A stretch of 16,496 nt of DNA from VRUE01 sp036376775. GTDB taxonomy: Bacteria > Actinomycetota > Thermoleophilia > Solirubrobacterales > 70-9. Positions within the stretch are counted from its first letter, which is position 1; every line of letters starts with the position of its first letter. Shown here piece after piece: positions 5,550 through 13,505 of this stretch. Location: contig DASUZP010000168.1 in assembly GCA_036376775.1 (NCBI GenBank), positions 1 through 16,496 of the forward strand, given 5' to 3'. A model generated the notes under the pieces. The model saw only the letters and a list, made by a program, of their open reading frames with translations. It searched no databases and was not told the origin of the DNA. A program made the position numbers and the translations under genes.

Positions 5550-6974
5550 ATGCCGCAGCCTTCCGCAACCCACGTTCCGCCCCAGAACATCGAGGCCGAG
5601 GAATCGGTACTGGGCGCGATGCTGGTCGCCGAGCCGTCGCTGAGCCGGGTCATCGACGAGGTCAAGCTCAACGCCGAGGACTTCTATCTCGAAAAGCACG
5701 CGGCGATCTTCCGTGCCGTTCACGACCTCTATGCCGCCTCAAAGCCGGTCGACGAGCTCAGCGTCAGCGAGGCGCTGGTCCAGCGCAACCAGATCGACGA
5801 GGCCGGCGGCAAGCATTACGTCTCCGAGCTGGCCGCCAAGGTGCCGGCAGCCGGCAACGCCAAGCACTACGCCGAGATCGTCCAGCAGAACTCGCTGCTG
5901 CGGCGGCTGCTCGGTGCCGGACAGGAGATCCAGGGCTGGGTGCACGAGCGCGACGGCGAACCGCGCGAGCTCTCCGAGCGGGCCGAGAAGCTGCTTTTCG
6001 ACGTCGCCCACAAAGAGCAGGCGAGCGACTTCCGCCTGCTCTCCGAGATTCTCCACGACGAGGTCGACCGGCTGGAGAAGCTCTCGACCGGTGAGCTGGA
6101 GCTGACGGGCACCCCCTCCGGCTTCCGCGATATCGACGCGATCACGGGAGGGTTCCAGCCGGGGAACTTGATCATCGTGGCTGCACGCCCGGCGATGGGG
6201 AAGAGCGCGATCGTCGCCAACATCGCCGAGAACGTCGCGGTGAAGCGGGGGATGCCGGTTGCCTTCTTCTCGCTGGAGATGTCCGAGGTCGAGCTGGCGC
6301 AGCGCTTCATCGCCTGCCGGGCGCGGATCTCCGGCGACAAGCTGCGCAAGGGCCAGGTCGCGCAGAAAGACTGGCCGAAGGTCGTGCGGGCCTGCAACGA
6401 GCTGGAGGAGGCGCCGCTGTGGTTCGACGACTCATCCGACCTCGGCCTGCTCGATCTGCGGGCCAAGGCCCGGCGTCTGCACGCGCAGACGCAGGATCAG
6501 GGTGGGCTCGGCCTGGTCATCGTCGACTACCTGCAGCTGATGCGCGCCGACGACCTGCGCGCCAACCGGGTCGAGCAGGTCGGCCAGATGAGCCGTGGGC
6601 TGAAGATCCTCGCCCGCGAGCTCGAGGTGCCGGTGCTGGCGATCTCCCAGCTCTCCCGCGCCCCCGAGCAGCGCCACCCGCCGAAGCCGATGCTGTCGGA
6701 CCTGAGAGAGAGCGGATCCATCGAGCAAGACGCGGATTTGGTCGCCTTCCTCTTCCGCGAGGACTACTACCGCGATCCCGAAGACGAGCCGGACGGGTTG
6801 GCGGACGTGATCATCGCCAAGCATAGGAACGGACCGATCGGCTCGCCGAAGCTGGTCTTTCTCGATCGCTTCCCCAAATTCGCCGACTACAGCGGTCACG
6901 AGCAGCCCGTCCAGCAACCGGCTGGCGAAGGCCCGCCGCTCGAGGACGCCGCGGCCGGCGGACCTGGGTTCTGA
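5550..6974 (+). CDS. dnaB: Replicative DNA helicase DnaB
   Basis: 474 aa. The N-terminal primase-interacting domain (about 8-110) opens with PPQNIEAEESVLGAML. A linker helix leads to the RecA-like domain: Walker A ARPAMGKS (211-218), catalytic glutamate in SLEMS (E243), Walker B VIVDYLQLM (323-331), the SQLSR motif (366-370), DLRESGSIEQDAD (384-396) and the arginine-finger region KHRNGPIG (424-431). The hexamer unwinds DNA 5' to 3' at the fork and recruits primase. No intein interrupts the ATPase motifs. The short acidic Pro/Gly tail after about 450 is normal. ATG 5550 has no Shine-Dalgarno; a TTAACT box lies 8 nt upstream. Its TGA overlaps the ATG of the downstream AAA+ gene (TGATG), so the two are translationally coupled. 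Confidence 0.97.
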   Translation: MPQPSATHVPPQNIEAEESVLGAMLVAEPSLSRVIDEVKLNAEDFYLEKHAAIFRAVHDLYAASKPVDELSVSEALVQRNQIDEAGGKHYVSELAAKVPAAGNAKHYAEIVQQNSLLRRLLGAGQEIQGWVHERDGEPRELSERAEKLLFDVAHKEQASDFRLLSEILHDEVDRLEKLSTGELELTGTPSGFRDIDAITGGFQPGNLIIVAARPAMGKSAIVANIAENVAVKRGMPVAFFSLEMSEVELAQRFIACRARISGDKLRKGQVAQKDWPKVVRACNELEEAPLWFDDSSDLGLLDLRAKARRLHAQTQDQGGLGLVIVDYLQLMRADDLRANRVEQVGQMSRGLKILARELEVPVLAISQLSRAPEQRHPPKPMLSDLRESGSIEQDADLVAFLFREDYYRDPEDEPDGLADVIIAKHRNGPIGSPKLVFLDRFPKFADYSGHEQPVQQPAGEGPPLEDAAAGGPGF

Positions 6975-7708
6975 TGCCCGCGATCCCGCGCAGCGAGCCG
7001 TTCGCGCAGCGGGCCTGCCCGCAGGGCGTCTGCGACGGCTCCGGCTGGATCCTCGGCCCCGAAGACGTCGCCCGCCCCTGCGACTGTCGCGAGCAACGGC
7101 TCAGACGGGGTCGCGTCCGCGGCGTCGCCTCGGCGATCCCGCCCCGCTATCGCGGCGTTTCCTTCGACCGCCCGCCGGTCAGCGACATGGCGCACATTGC
7201 CGAGACGAGGGAGGCAGTCAAAAGGGTGCGCTCGTTCATCGACAATCTGGATTCGAGCCTGGAAGCCGGCCAAGGACTCTGGCTGTTTGGAGACACCGGG
7301 ACCGGTAAGACCACGCTCGCGATGCTCGTGTCGAAGGCGGCCACGGAGAGCGGCCGCTCGGTGGCGATCTACTCCCTGCCGAAGCTGCTCGCGCGCATCC
7401 GGCGCACCTACGACCAGGAGGCCGGCGGCGACTCTTATAGCGCGTTTTTCGAGCGGCTCACCTCGGTGGACTTGCTCCACATCGACGACTTCGGCGCCGA
7501 GAAACGCTCCGATTGGGTGCTGGAGCAGCTCTACTCGCTCGTCAACGAGCGCTACGAAGACGAACGCTCGATCATGCTGACGACCAACCTCACCGTGGAC
7601 AAGCTCGAAGACCAGATCGGCGCCCGGACGGTATCCCGGCTGACCGAGACCTGTGAGCAGGTGCCTTTGTTCGGCGCGGATCGGCGACTTGAGAAGGCGC
7701 CCTACTGA
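6974..7708 (+). CDS. DnaC/DnaI-like AAA+ ATPase, probable helicase loader
   Basis: 244 aa. The N-terminus holds a probable zinc site: C15 and C20 (CPQGVCDGSGW) with C36 and C38 (CDC), like the zinc-binding start of DnaC/DnaI-type loaders. The ATPase domain has Walker A GDTGTGKT (106-113), Walker B LLHIDDFG (167-174), sensor-1 TTNL (203-206) and a likely arginine finger in TVSRLTE (R222). Family members hold the DnaB ring and help place it on single-stranded DNA. One-base overlap with dnaB makes helicase loading the likely job. Alternatives are the related IstB-type transposition ATPases, but no transposase gene is nearby. The stop codon is followed at once by a long palindrome, which probably ends this transcription unit. 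Confidence 0.85.
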   Translation: MPAIPRSEPFAQRACPQGVCDGSGWILGPEDVARPCDCREQRLRRGRVRGVASAIPPRYRGVSFDRPPVSDMAHIAETREAVKRVRSFIDNLDSSLEAGQGLWLFGDTGTGKTTLAMLVSKAATESGRSVAIYSLPKLLARIRRTYDQEAGGDSYSAFFERLTSVDLLHIDDFGAEKRSDWVLEQLYSLVNERYEDERSIMLTTNLTVDKLEDQIGARTVSRLTETCEQVPLFGADRRLEKAPY

Positions 7709-7820
7709 GGAGCCGCCCGGTAGGGGTGGAACGTCTTGTACTTTTCCCGCAGCGGGACACGCCGGCGGCCGCCAGCTGTCTTCGGGAAAAGTTAAGTGGA
7801 ACCCCTACCGGGGCGGCTCC
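7709..7820. repeat. 112-nt nested palindrome between the helicase-loader gene and purA
   Basis: Outer arms 7709-7727 and 7801-7820 are reverse complements over 19 bp with a single extra C on the right. Inner arms 7740-7749 (ACTTTTCCCG) and 7783-7792 (CGGGAAAAGT) pair perfectly, and near the centre lies the 10-bp palindrome GGCGGCCGCC (7764-7773). It starts at the first base after the TGA stop of the loader gene and ends 32 bp before purA. TGA occurs directly on both outer edges (7706-7708, 7821-7823), a possible 3-bp target duplication or chance. It could be a structured 3' end, a purA leader structure or a palindromic mini-element. Confidence 0.8.
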
Positions 7821-7852
7821 TGACGCGCCAACCAGTCACAATCCTCGGCCGT

Positions 7853-9223
<1,371 letters not shown>

Positions 9224-9232
9224 AGTCTCATT

Positions 9233-9922
9233 GTGGCTTCCGGTAGACGCACCGCTAAGCGTAATGAGCGGCTGCCCCGGGGCCGTCACGGGCTACCGCG
9301 GGAGGCGGTGACGGAGTCCCAGCAGCGGCGAATCCTGCAGGCGATGATCGAGGTCGTTGCCGAGCGCGGTTACCCGGAGACGCGGGTGGTCGATGTGATC
9401 GGCGTCGCCGGCGTCTCAAGAAAGACGTTCTACGAGCTGTTCGCCAGCAAGGAGGACTGCTTCCTCGCCGCCTACGACGTGCTGCTCGGCAACCTGCTCG
9501 GCGACACCGCGCGGGGCTTTGAGTCGAAGCCGGGCGCACCCTGGGCGGAGCGGGTCGCCGCCGGCGTCGGCGAGCTGCTGAGGCACCTCGCCGAGCATCC
9601 CGACGAGGGACGCTTCGCGATCGTCGAGGTGCTCGCCGCTGGGCCCAAAGCGCTGGCCCGTCGCGACGCCGCCCTGCGCCAGTTCACCGGCTTTCTCGAC
9701 GCCGGCCGGGCGGAGACGTCGGTCGAGCTGCCGGGGATCACCTCCCTTTCCCTCGCCGGCGGCATCAACGAGCTGCTCTACAGCGAGATCCTCCACGGCG
9801 CCTCCGCGCGCCTGCCCAGCCGGCTACCCGACCTGATGTTCTGGATCACGCTGCCCTTCCTCGGCCCCGAGGGGGCCGCCAGGGAGCGCGAGCGGGCCCG
9901 ACTCTCGATGCTCGAGGGCTGA
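9233..9922 (+). CDS. TetR/AcrR family transcriptional regulator
   Basis: 229 aa. After a basic, Arg-rich leader (1-30) comes the TetR DNA-binding domain (about 32-78): QRRILQAMIEVVAERGYPE, then VVDVIGVAGVSRKTFYELF, the helix-turn-helix with its typical TFYxxFxSKEDCFLAAYD continuation. Residues 80-229 are the helical ligand and dimer domain, which does not reveal the ligand. Such proteins usually repress their own or adjacent genes and release DNA on binding a small molecule. GTG 9233 sits 6 nt after a -10 box with no ribosome site, fitting leaderless translation. A later start near the HTH would also be possible, but the upstream basic stretch shares normal codon use. Targets are unknown; the tandem secreted genes 180 bp downstream on the same strand are plausible but unproven. 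Confidence 0.9.
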   Translation: MASGRRTAKRNERLPRGRHGLPREAVTESQQRRILQAMIEVVAERGYPETRVVDVIGVAGVSRKTFYELFASKEDCFLAAYDVLLGNLLGDTARGFESKPGAPWAERVAAGVGELLRHLAEHPDEGRFAIVEVLAAGPKALARRDAALRQFTGFLDAGRAETSVELPGITSLSLAGGINELLYSEILHGASARLPSRLPDLMFWITLPFLGPEGAARERERARLSMLEG

Positions 9923-10102
9923 TCCGAGCCTCGCGCCGCTCTTTTGGCCGCGCAGCGGGGTTTACGCATAGGTCGGGGTGGGAAATCTTTTCTGTGTCTT
10001 CATTCCTGCAGCGCCCGGACGCTGGTAGCGTTGGCTCGGGACAAACATGGCTTTCAACGGTCGCCGCTCAGACGGGCAGGGCCAAAAAGGAGAGAGAAGA
10101 GA
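9923..10102 (+). other. Intergenic region before the first secreted paralogue
   Basis: 180 bp without a credible gene; the reading frame of the downstream gene is open to 9944, but the added residues have no signal-peptide or domain character. The right half holds the motif block also seen upstream of the second paralogue. No clear terminator for the TetR gene is visible. Confidence 0.6.
10021..10054 (+). promoter_or_regulatory. Upstream motif block of the first secreted paralogue, extended -10 candidate
   Basis: GCTGGTAGCGTT at 10021-10032 contains TGG-TAGCGT, an extended -10 pattern (TGnTAnnnT). AAACATGGCTTT ends at 10054. Similar pieces in the same order occur before the second paralogue (11015-11053). 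A start near 10038 would give a leader of about 65 nt. No convincing -35 is seen. Confidence 0.4.
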
Positions 10103-10897
10103 ATGCGTAGAAACCTGATGTTGGCACTTGCCTTGGCGGCGGTCCTGTCGCTGGGCGTGGCGGCCATCGCGAGCGCGGTCAGCACCACCCTGCGGGCGGG
10201 CAATCTGATCGTCACCTTCGGCGGCGCCACCTCGCCGAAAGCGCTGTCGAAGACCAAGTACACGCCGGTGAAAACGACCATCTTCGGCAAGATCAAAACG
10301 AGCGACGGGACTCATCCGTCGGCGTTCCGCGAAGGGACCTTCGACATCGACAAGGACGTGAAAGTCAACGTCAAAGGCTACCCGTCCTGCAAAGCCGGAC
10401 AGCTCGAGGCGCGCGACACCAAAGCCGCTATGAAAGTCTGCGGCAACACGGTGCTCGGCGAAGGCGAAGCCCATGTGGAGATCGCCTTCCCCGAACAGAA
10501 ACCGCTGCTGGTCAAAAGCCCGCTCACCGTCTTCAACGGCGGCGAAAAAGGCGGCAAGGTCACGCTGTACTTCCACATCTTCCTCACCGTGCCGGTCCCG
10601 GCGGCGATCGTCACCACGGTCACGATTCAGAGGACGGGTACGGGGATCCACTCGATCGCCAAAGTCCCTGTGGCCGCGGGCGGCAGCGGCTCGGCGATCG
10701 ACTTCAAGTTCAAGCTGGGCAAGACCTACACCTACAAAGGCAAGAAGGTGGGCTACTTCGAAGCGAGATGCCCGGACGGCGTCTTCAAGGCCAGCGCGAA
10801 GAACGTCATCTTCAAAAACGAAGCGAAGGTCCCCGGCGTCGCTGCACAGACGACTCTGAACGGCTCCCTCGCGGTGCCCTGCACGCCGAAGGGCTAG
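10103..10897 (+). CDS. Secreted 264-aa protein of unknown function, tandem paralogue 1
   Basis: Start ATG 10103 is set by AAGGAG 10 nt upstream and by the signal peptide that begins there: MRRN, a hydrophobic core to about residue 22, and an ASA-type cleavage site near 25. The mature part (about 240 aa) looks beta-rich, with conserved blocks SDGTHPSAFRE (67-77), CKAGQLEA (96-103), TVFNGGEKGGKVTL (142-155), TVPVPAAIVTTVTI (162-175) and YKGKKVGYFEARCPDGVFK (211-229), ending PCTPKG. Four cysteines (96, 113, 223, 260) are shared with the neighbour and could form two disulfides outside the membrane. No known domain is recognised; I recall similar proteins in many copies in Thermoleophilia genomes, without a function. 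By a gap-free hand alignment it is about 69% identical to the next gene. A terminator follows 39 nt after the stop. Confidence 0.88.
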   Translation: MRRNLMLALALAAVLSLGVAAIASAVSTTLRAGNLIVTFGGATSPKALSKTKYTPVKTTIFGKIKTSDGTHPSAFREGTFDIDKDVKVNVKGYPSCKAGQLEARDTKAAMKVCGNTVLGEGEAHVEIAFPEQKPLLVKSPLTVFNGGEKGGKVTLYFHIFLTVPVPAAIVTTVTIQRTGTGIHSIAKVPVAAGGSGSAIDFKFKLGKTYTYKGKKVGYFEARCPDGVFKASAKNVIFKNEAKVPGVAAQTTLNGSLAVPCTPKG

Positions 10898-10936
10898 GGC
10901 CCAGGAGACAAGCAGCCTCGTCTCAGGACGAAGCCG

Positions 10937-10962
10937 AAGGGGCGGCCGAAAGGCCGCCCCTT
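10937..10962 (+). terminator. Terminator hairpin with GAAA tetraloop
   Basis: A perfect 11-bp stem, AAGGGGCGGCC (10937-10947) with GGCCGCCCCTT (10952-10962), closes a GAAA tetraloop, 39 nt after the stop of paralogue 1. The following bases are CTCGTG, so the T-tract is only the TT of the stem. It should separate the two paralogues into their own transcripts or reduce read-through. Confidence 0.8.
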
Positions 10963-10986
10963 CTCGTGCATGGGCTTCTGTCGGGT

Positions 10987-11001
10987 GAGCCTTTGAGGCT
11001 C
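10987..11001. promoter_or_regulatory. Operator-like inverted repeat upstream of paralogue 2
   Basis: GAGCCT-TTG-AGGCTC, a perfect 6-bp inverted repeat around a 3-nt centre, ending 18 nt before the extended -10 candidate at 11020. Its place over the -35 zone suits a repressor or activator site. It is absent upstream of paralogue 1, so control of the two genes may differ. Confidence 0.35.
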
Positions 11002-11014
11002 GGCTGGTCGGAGT

Positions 11015-11053
11015 GCTGGTACGTTAACGAGACGCTATATAAACGCTGGCTTT
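11015..11053 (+). promoter_or_regulatory. Upstream motif block of the second secreted paralogue
   Basis: GCTGGTACGTT at 11015-11025 includes TGG-TACGTT, again an extended -10 pattern, and AAACGCTGGCTTT ends at 11053, matching the block before paralogue 1. An AT-rich GCTATATAAA (11034-11043) lies between and is an alternative -10. A small hairpin (CCCGG 11056-11060 with CCGGG 11066-11070) falls in the leader just before the ribosome site. Confidence 0.4.
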
Positions 11054-11090
11054 GCCCCGGTGCAGCCGGGTCAAGGGGAGGGGTACCAAT

Positions 11091-11885
11091 ATGCGTCGAA
11101 ACGTATTGCTGGCGATCGCCGCTGCAGCCGTGCTTTCCATCGGTGCGGTGGCAATCGCGGACGCCGCTCACACGACCGTCGGGGTCGGCAACCTGAAGCT
11201 CACCTTTGGCGGCAGCTTTTCTCCAAAGGCGCTGCCGAAGGCAACCTACGTGCCGATCACGGCGAACCTCGAAGGCAAAATCACGACTACCGACGGAACC
11301 CATCCATCGGCGTTCCGCGAAACCGTCGTCGACGTCGACAAGGACATAAAGGTCAGCGTCAAGGGCCTACCGGTCTGCAAAGCCGGCCAGCTCGAGGCAC
11401 AGGACACCCCGGCGGCGAAGAAAGTCTGCGGTGCGACGGAACTCGGCAGCGGCCAGGCCCACGCGGAGATCGCCTTTCCCGAACAGCACCCGATCAAGGT
11501 CACCAGCCCGATCACCGTCTTCAACGGCGGCGAAAAAGGCGGCAAGGTCACGCTGCTGATCCACACCTTCATCACGGTGCCGGTGCCGGCGGCGATCGTC
11601 ACCACGGTGACGATCGAAAAGAAGGGCAGTGGGCTTCACTCAGTCGCCAAAATCCCAGTGATCGCGGGCGGCAGCGGCTCGGTACTCGATTTCAAGTTCA
11701 AGCTCGGCCGGACCTATGCCTACAAAGGCAAGAAGGTGGGCTACCTGGAAGCGAGATGCCCGGACGGTGTCTTCAAGGTCAAAACCCCGAAAACCATTTT
11801 CAAAAACGAAGCTCGCACGCCTGGTGTCCCCTCGACGACCGTCCTCAAGGGCAGCCTGGCGATTCCCTGCACTCCGAAGGGCTAG
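11091..11885 (+). CDS. Secreted 264-aa protein of unknown function, tandem paralogue 2
   Basis: Same length as paralogue 1 and alignable without gaps. ATG 11091 is set by GGAGG (11077-11081) 9 nt upstream and by the signal peptide (MRRNVLLAIAAAAVLSIG, cleavage likely after the ADA near residue 25). All four cysteines and the conserved blocks are retained: DGTHPSAFRE, CKAGQLEA, TVFNGGEKGGKVTL, TVPVPAAIVTTVTI and ARCPDGVFK. Differences cluster at about residues 51-60 (only two of ten identical), at 131-140 and at 231-250, which would be surface or ligand-facing positions if the shared blocks form the core (inference). Function unknown; exported structural, binding or surface protein is as far as the sequence goes. 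Its own terminator follows, shared with the convergent Mce operon. Confidence 0.88.
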   Translation: MRRNVLLAIAAAAVLSIGAVAIADAAHTTVGVGNLKLTFGGSFSPKALPKATYVPITANLEGKITTTDGTHPSAFRETVVDVDKDIKVSVKGLPVCKAGQLEAQDTPAAKKVCGATELGSGQAHAEIAFPEQHPIKVTSPITVFNGGEKGGKVTLLIHTFITVPVPAAIVTTVTIEKKGSGLHSVAKIPVIAGGSGSVLDFKFKLGRTYAYKGKKVGYLEARCPDGVFKVKTPKTIFKNEARTPGVPSTTVLKGSLAIPCTPKG

Positions 11886-11913
11886 GGGCCGCTTTCACCC
11901 CGGCATGCGATGA

Positions 11914-11939
11914 AAAGGGCGGCCTTCGGGCCGCCCTTT
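11914..11939. terminator. Bidirectional terminator between paralogue 2 and the Mce operon
   Basis: A perfect 11-bp stem, AAAGGGCGGCC (11914-11924) with GGCCGCCCTTT (11929-11939), closes a TTCG tetraloop. On the plus strand it ends paralogue 2 (29 nt after its stop). On the minus strand, where the stem is followed by one more T to give TTTT, it ends the Mce operon 21 nt after the last stop. Confidence 0.85.
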
Positions 11940-11960
11940 CGCTTGAGTAACGCCGCAGTG

Positions 11961-13505
11961 CTATTCGCCCTGTTCGAAGGTGTGCTGGTAGGTCGTCGCC
12001 GGCCCGTTGCCGTAGATCGGCTGGAGCGGCGGCTGCGGGCTGCACCCGGGAGCCGGGATCGAGGCTGAGTTTTCCTGATCGGCGAAGGCGTAATGCTTCA
12101 GCCGTTCGTAGAAGTTGGCCGCTTCGGCCTGATCGCCGTTGGTGCGTTTCTTGAAGGTTTCGTTGCTGGGAGTGTTGGGGTTCAGATGGGCGGTGATCCC
12201 GGAGCTGCACTGGGCGGTGTTGAAATTGAGCAGGCCCTTGGCGAGACGTTCGGCGTAGCGGGGCTGGCTGTAGGCGCTGTTGCGGTTGGTGGTGGTGCGG
12301 CTGGAGTAAGTCGCCAGCGTTTCGGGGCCGAGCGGGCCGAGCAGGCGCAGATAGTGGACCTGTTCGCCGGCGGCACTGAGATGCACCGCGTTGGTCGCCG
12401 CCGCGACGTTGCCCAGCAGCGAGGTCACCTCGTTCTTGTAGAGGCCGAGGCCGGTGAGGATCGGGTTGAGGTTGCGCAGGAAAGGATCGAGGGCTCGCAG
12501 CAGCACCGGGAAATCGCCGCGGAGGAACTTGCGCAGGGAGGAGAGGCCGTCCGGAGCGCGGTCGATCACCGTTTCCAGTCCTTCGAAGAGGCCCTTGGCC
12601 TGCGGCGCAAGACGCGAGAGTGCGATGAAGGTCGGCGAGAGTTGTTCGGCCGCGGGCACGAGCTGACGGAACAACGGGTCCGAGTTGAGGGCGAACTCTT
12701 TGAGCCGGTCGAAGGTCAGCCTCTGCTCGTCCTCGAAGGTGGGGAAGGCGCGGAAGAGCGCTTCGATATCGCGGTTGCGAGCCGCGGTCGTGCTGAAGAC
12801 CGCGTTCGAGTTGCGGATCAGGGTGGCGAGCTGCCCTTCGCGCCCGCGCAGCGCGCGAAGGGCGACGGCGCCGTTGCTGAACAGTTGCTTCACCGCGACA
12901 CGCTGGGTGTCGAGCAGGCGGAAGAGGCGGTCGAATTCGGTAAAGGTGGGGTCGAACTCGGCAAGCGCGTTGGAGAAGGACTGCCCCTGGCCTGAGATCG
13001 CGATCGCGCCTTCCTGCATCCATTCCTGGAAGGCGGCGCGGGTGCGCTTGTCGAAGGTGCGGAAGATCTCGTCGAGCTGCACGGATTCCGCCACATTGGC
13101 TTTTGCCAAGGTGGCGCCATCATGCAGCTTGGGGCCGTCCGAGTTGCCCGGGGTCAGTTCGACATAGGTCTCGCCGAGCAGCGTCTTGGTGCGCAGGATC
13201 GCCCGCGTCCCCTGCGGGATCGGCGCATACTTGTCTTCGATGTCGATCGTCGCCTGGGCCTGTTGGCCGTCGGGCGACTCTTCGATGTTCTGAACTTTGC
13301 CGACCGAGACGCCGGAGATGCGCACATCCGACTGCTGGGCGAGCTGGGTCGCCTCCTGGAACGGCACCTTGATCTCGTAGGGCTTTGCTTTGAACGGGGT
13401 CGGGCCGCCGAAGGTGATCCAGAGGAAGAGCAGGATGCCGAAACACGACAGGGCAAAGCCGGCGATGACTAGAAGCTGCGCGGTGCTGGGGGCTCGCTTG
13501 CTCAT
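11961..13505 (-). CDS. Mce/MlaD family protein, last gene of operon
   Basis: 514 aa. A short basic start leads into one transmembrane helix (about 9-31), then the MlaD/Mce domain (about 41-120): EIKVPFQEATQLAQQSDVRI, SGVSVGKV, the strand AQATIDIEDKYAPIP and LLGETYVELTPG. The rest is a long helical region typical of Mce proteins, where hexamers form a tunnel for lipids across the envelope, followed by a Cys- and Pro-rich tail (GCSPQPPLQP). Such proteins serve lipid or sterol import with a YrbE/MlaE permease and an MlaF-like ATPase, none of which is in the window. Its ATG overlaps the stop of the preceding gene (ATGA), so it is translationally coupled. No lipobox cysteine follows the membrane helix. 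The lipid carried cannot be read from sequence. Confidence 0.93.
   Translation of the reverse strand: MSKRAPSTAQLLVIAGFALSCFGILLFLWITFGGPTPFKAKPYEIKVPFQEATQLAQQSDVRISGVSVGKVQNIEESPDGQQAQATIDIEDKYAPIPQGTRAILRTKTLLGETYVELTPGNSDGPKLHDGATLAKANVAESVQLDEIFRTFDKRTRAAFQEWMQEGAIAISGQGQSFSNALAEFDPTFTEFDRLFRLLDTQRVAVKQLFSNGAVALRALRGREGQLATLIRNSNAVFSTTAARNRDIEALFRAFPTFEDEQRLTFDRLKEFALNSDPLFRQLVPAAEQLSPTFIALSRLAPQAKGLFEGLETVIDRAPDGLSSLRKFLRGDFPVLLRALDPFLRNLNPILTGLGLYKNEVTSLLGNVAAATNAVHLSAAGEQVHYLRLLGPLGPETLATYSSRTTTNRNSAYSQPRYAERLAKGLLNFNTAQCSSGITAHLNPNTPSNETFKKRTNGDQAEAANFYERLKHYAFADQENSASIPAPGCSPQPPLQPIYGNGPATTYQHTFEQGE

Noticed and set aside
9944..10102. N-terminal extension of secreted paralogue 1
   Set aside because: It would bury the signal peptide and skip the AAGGAG ribosome site before ATG 10103; paralogue 2 starts at the matching MRRN.
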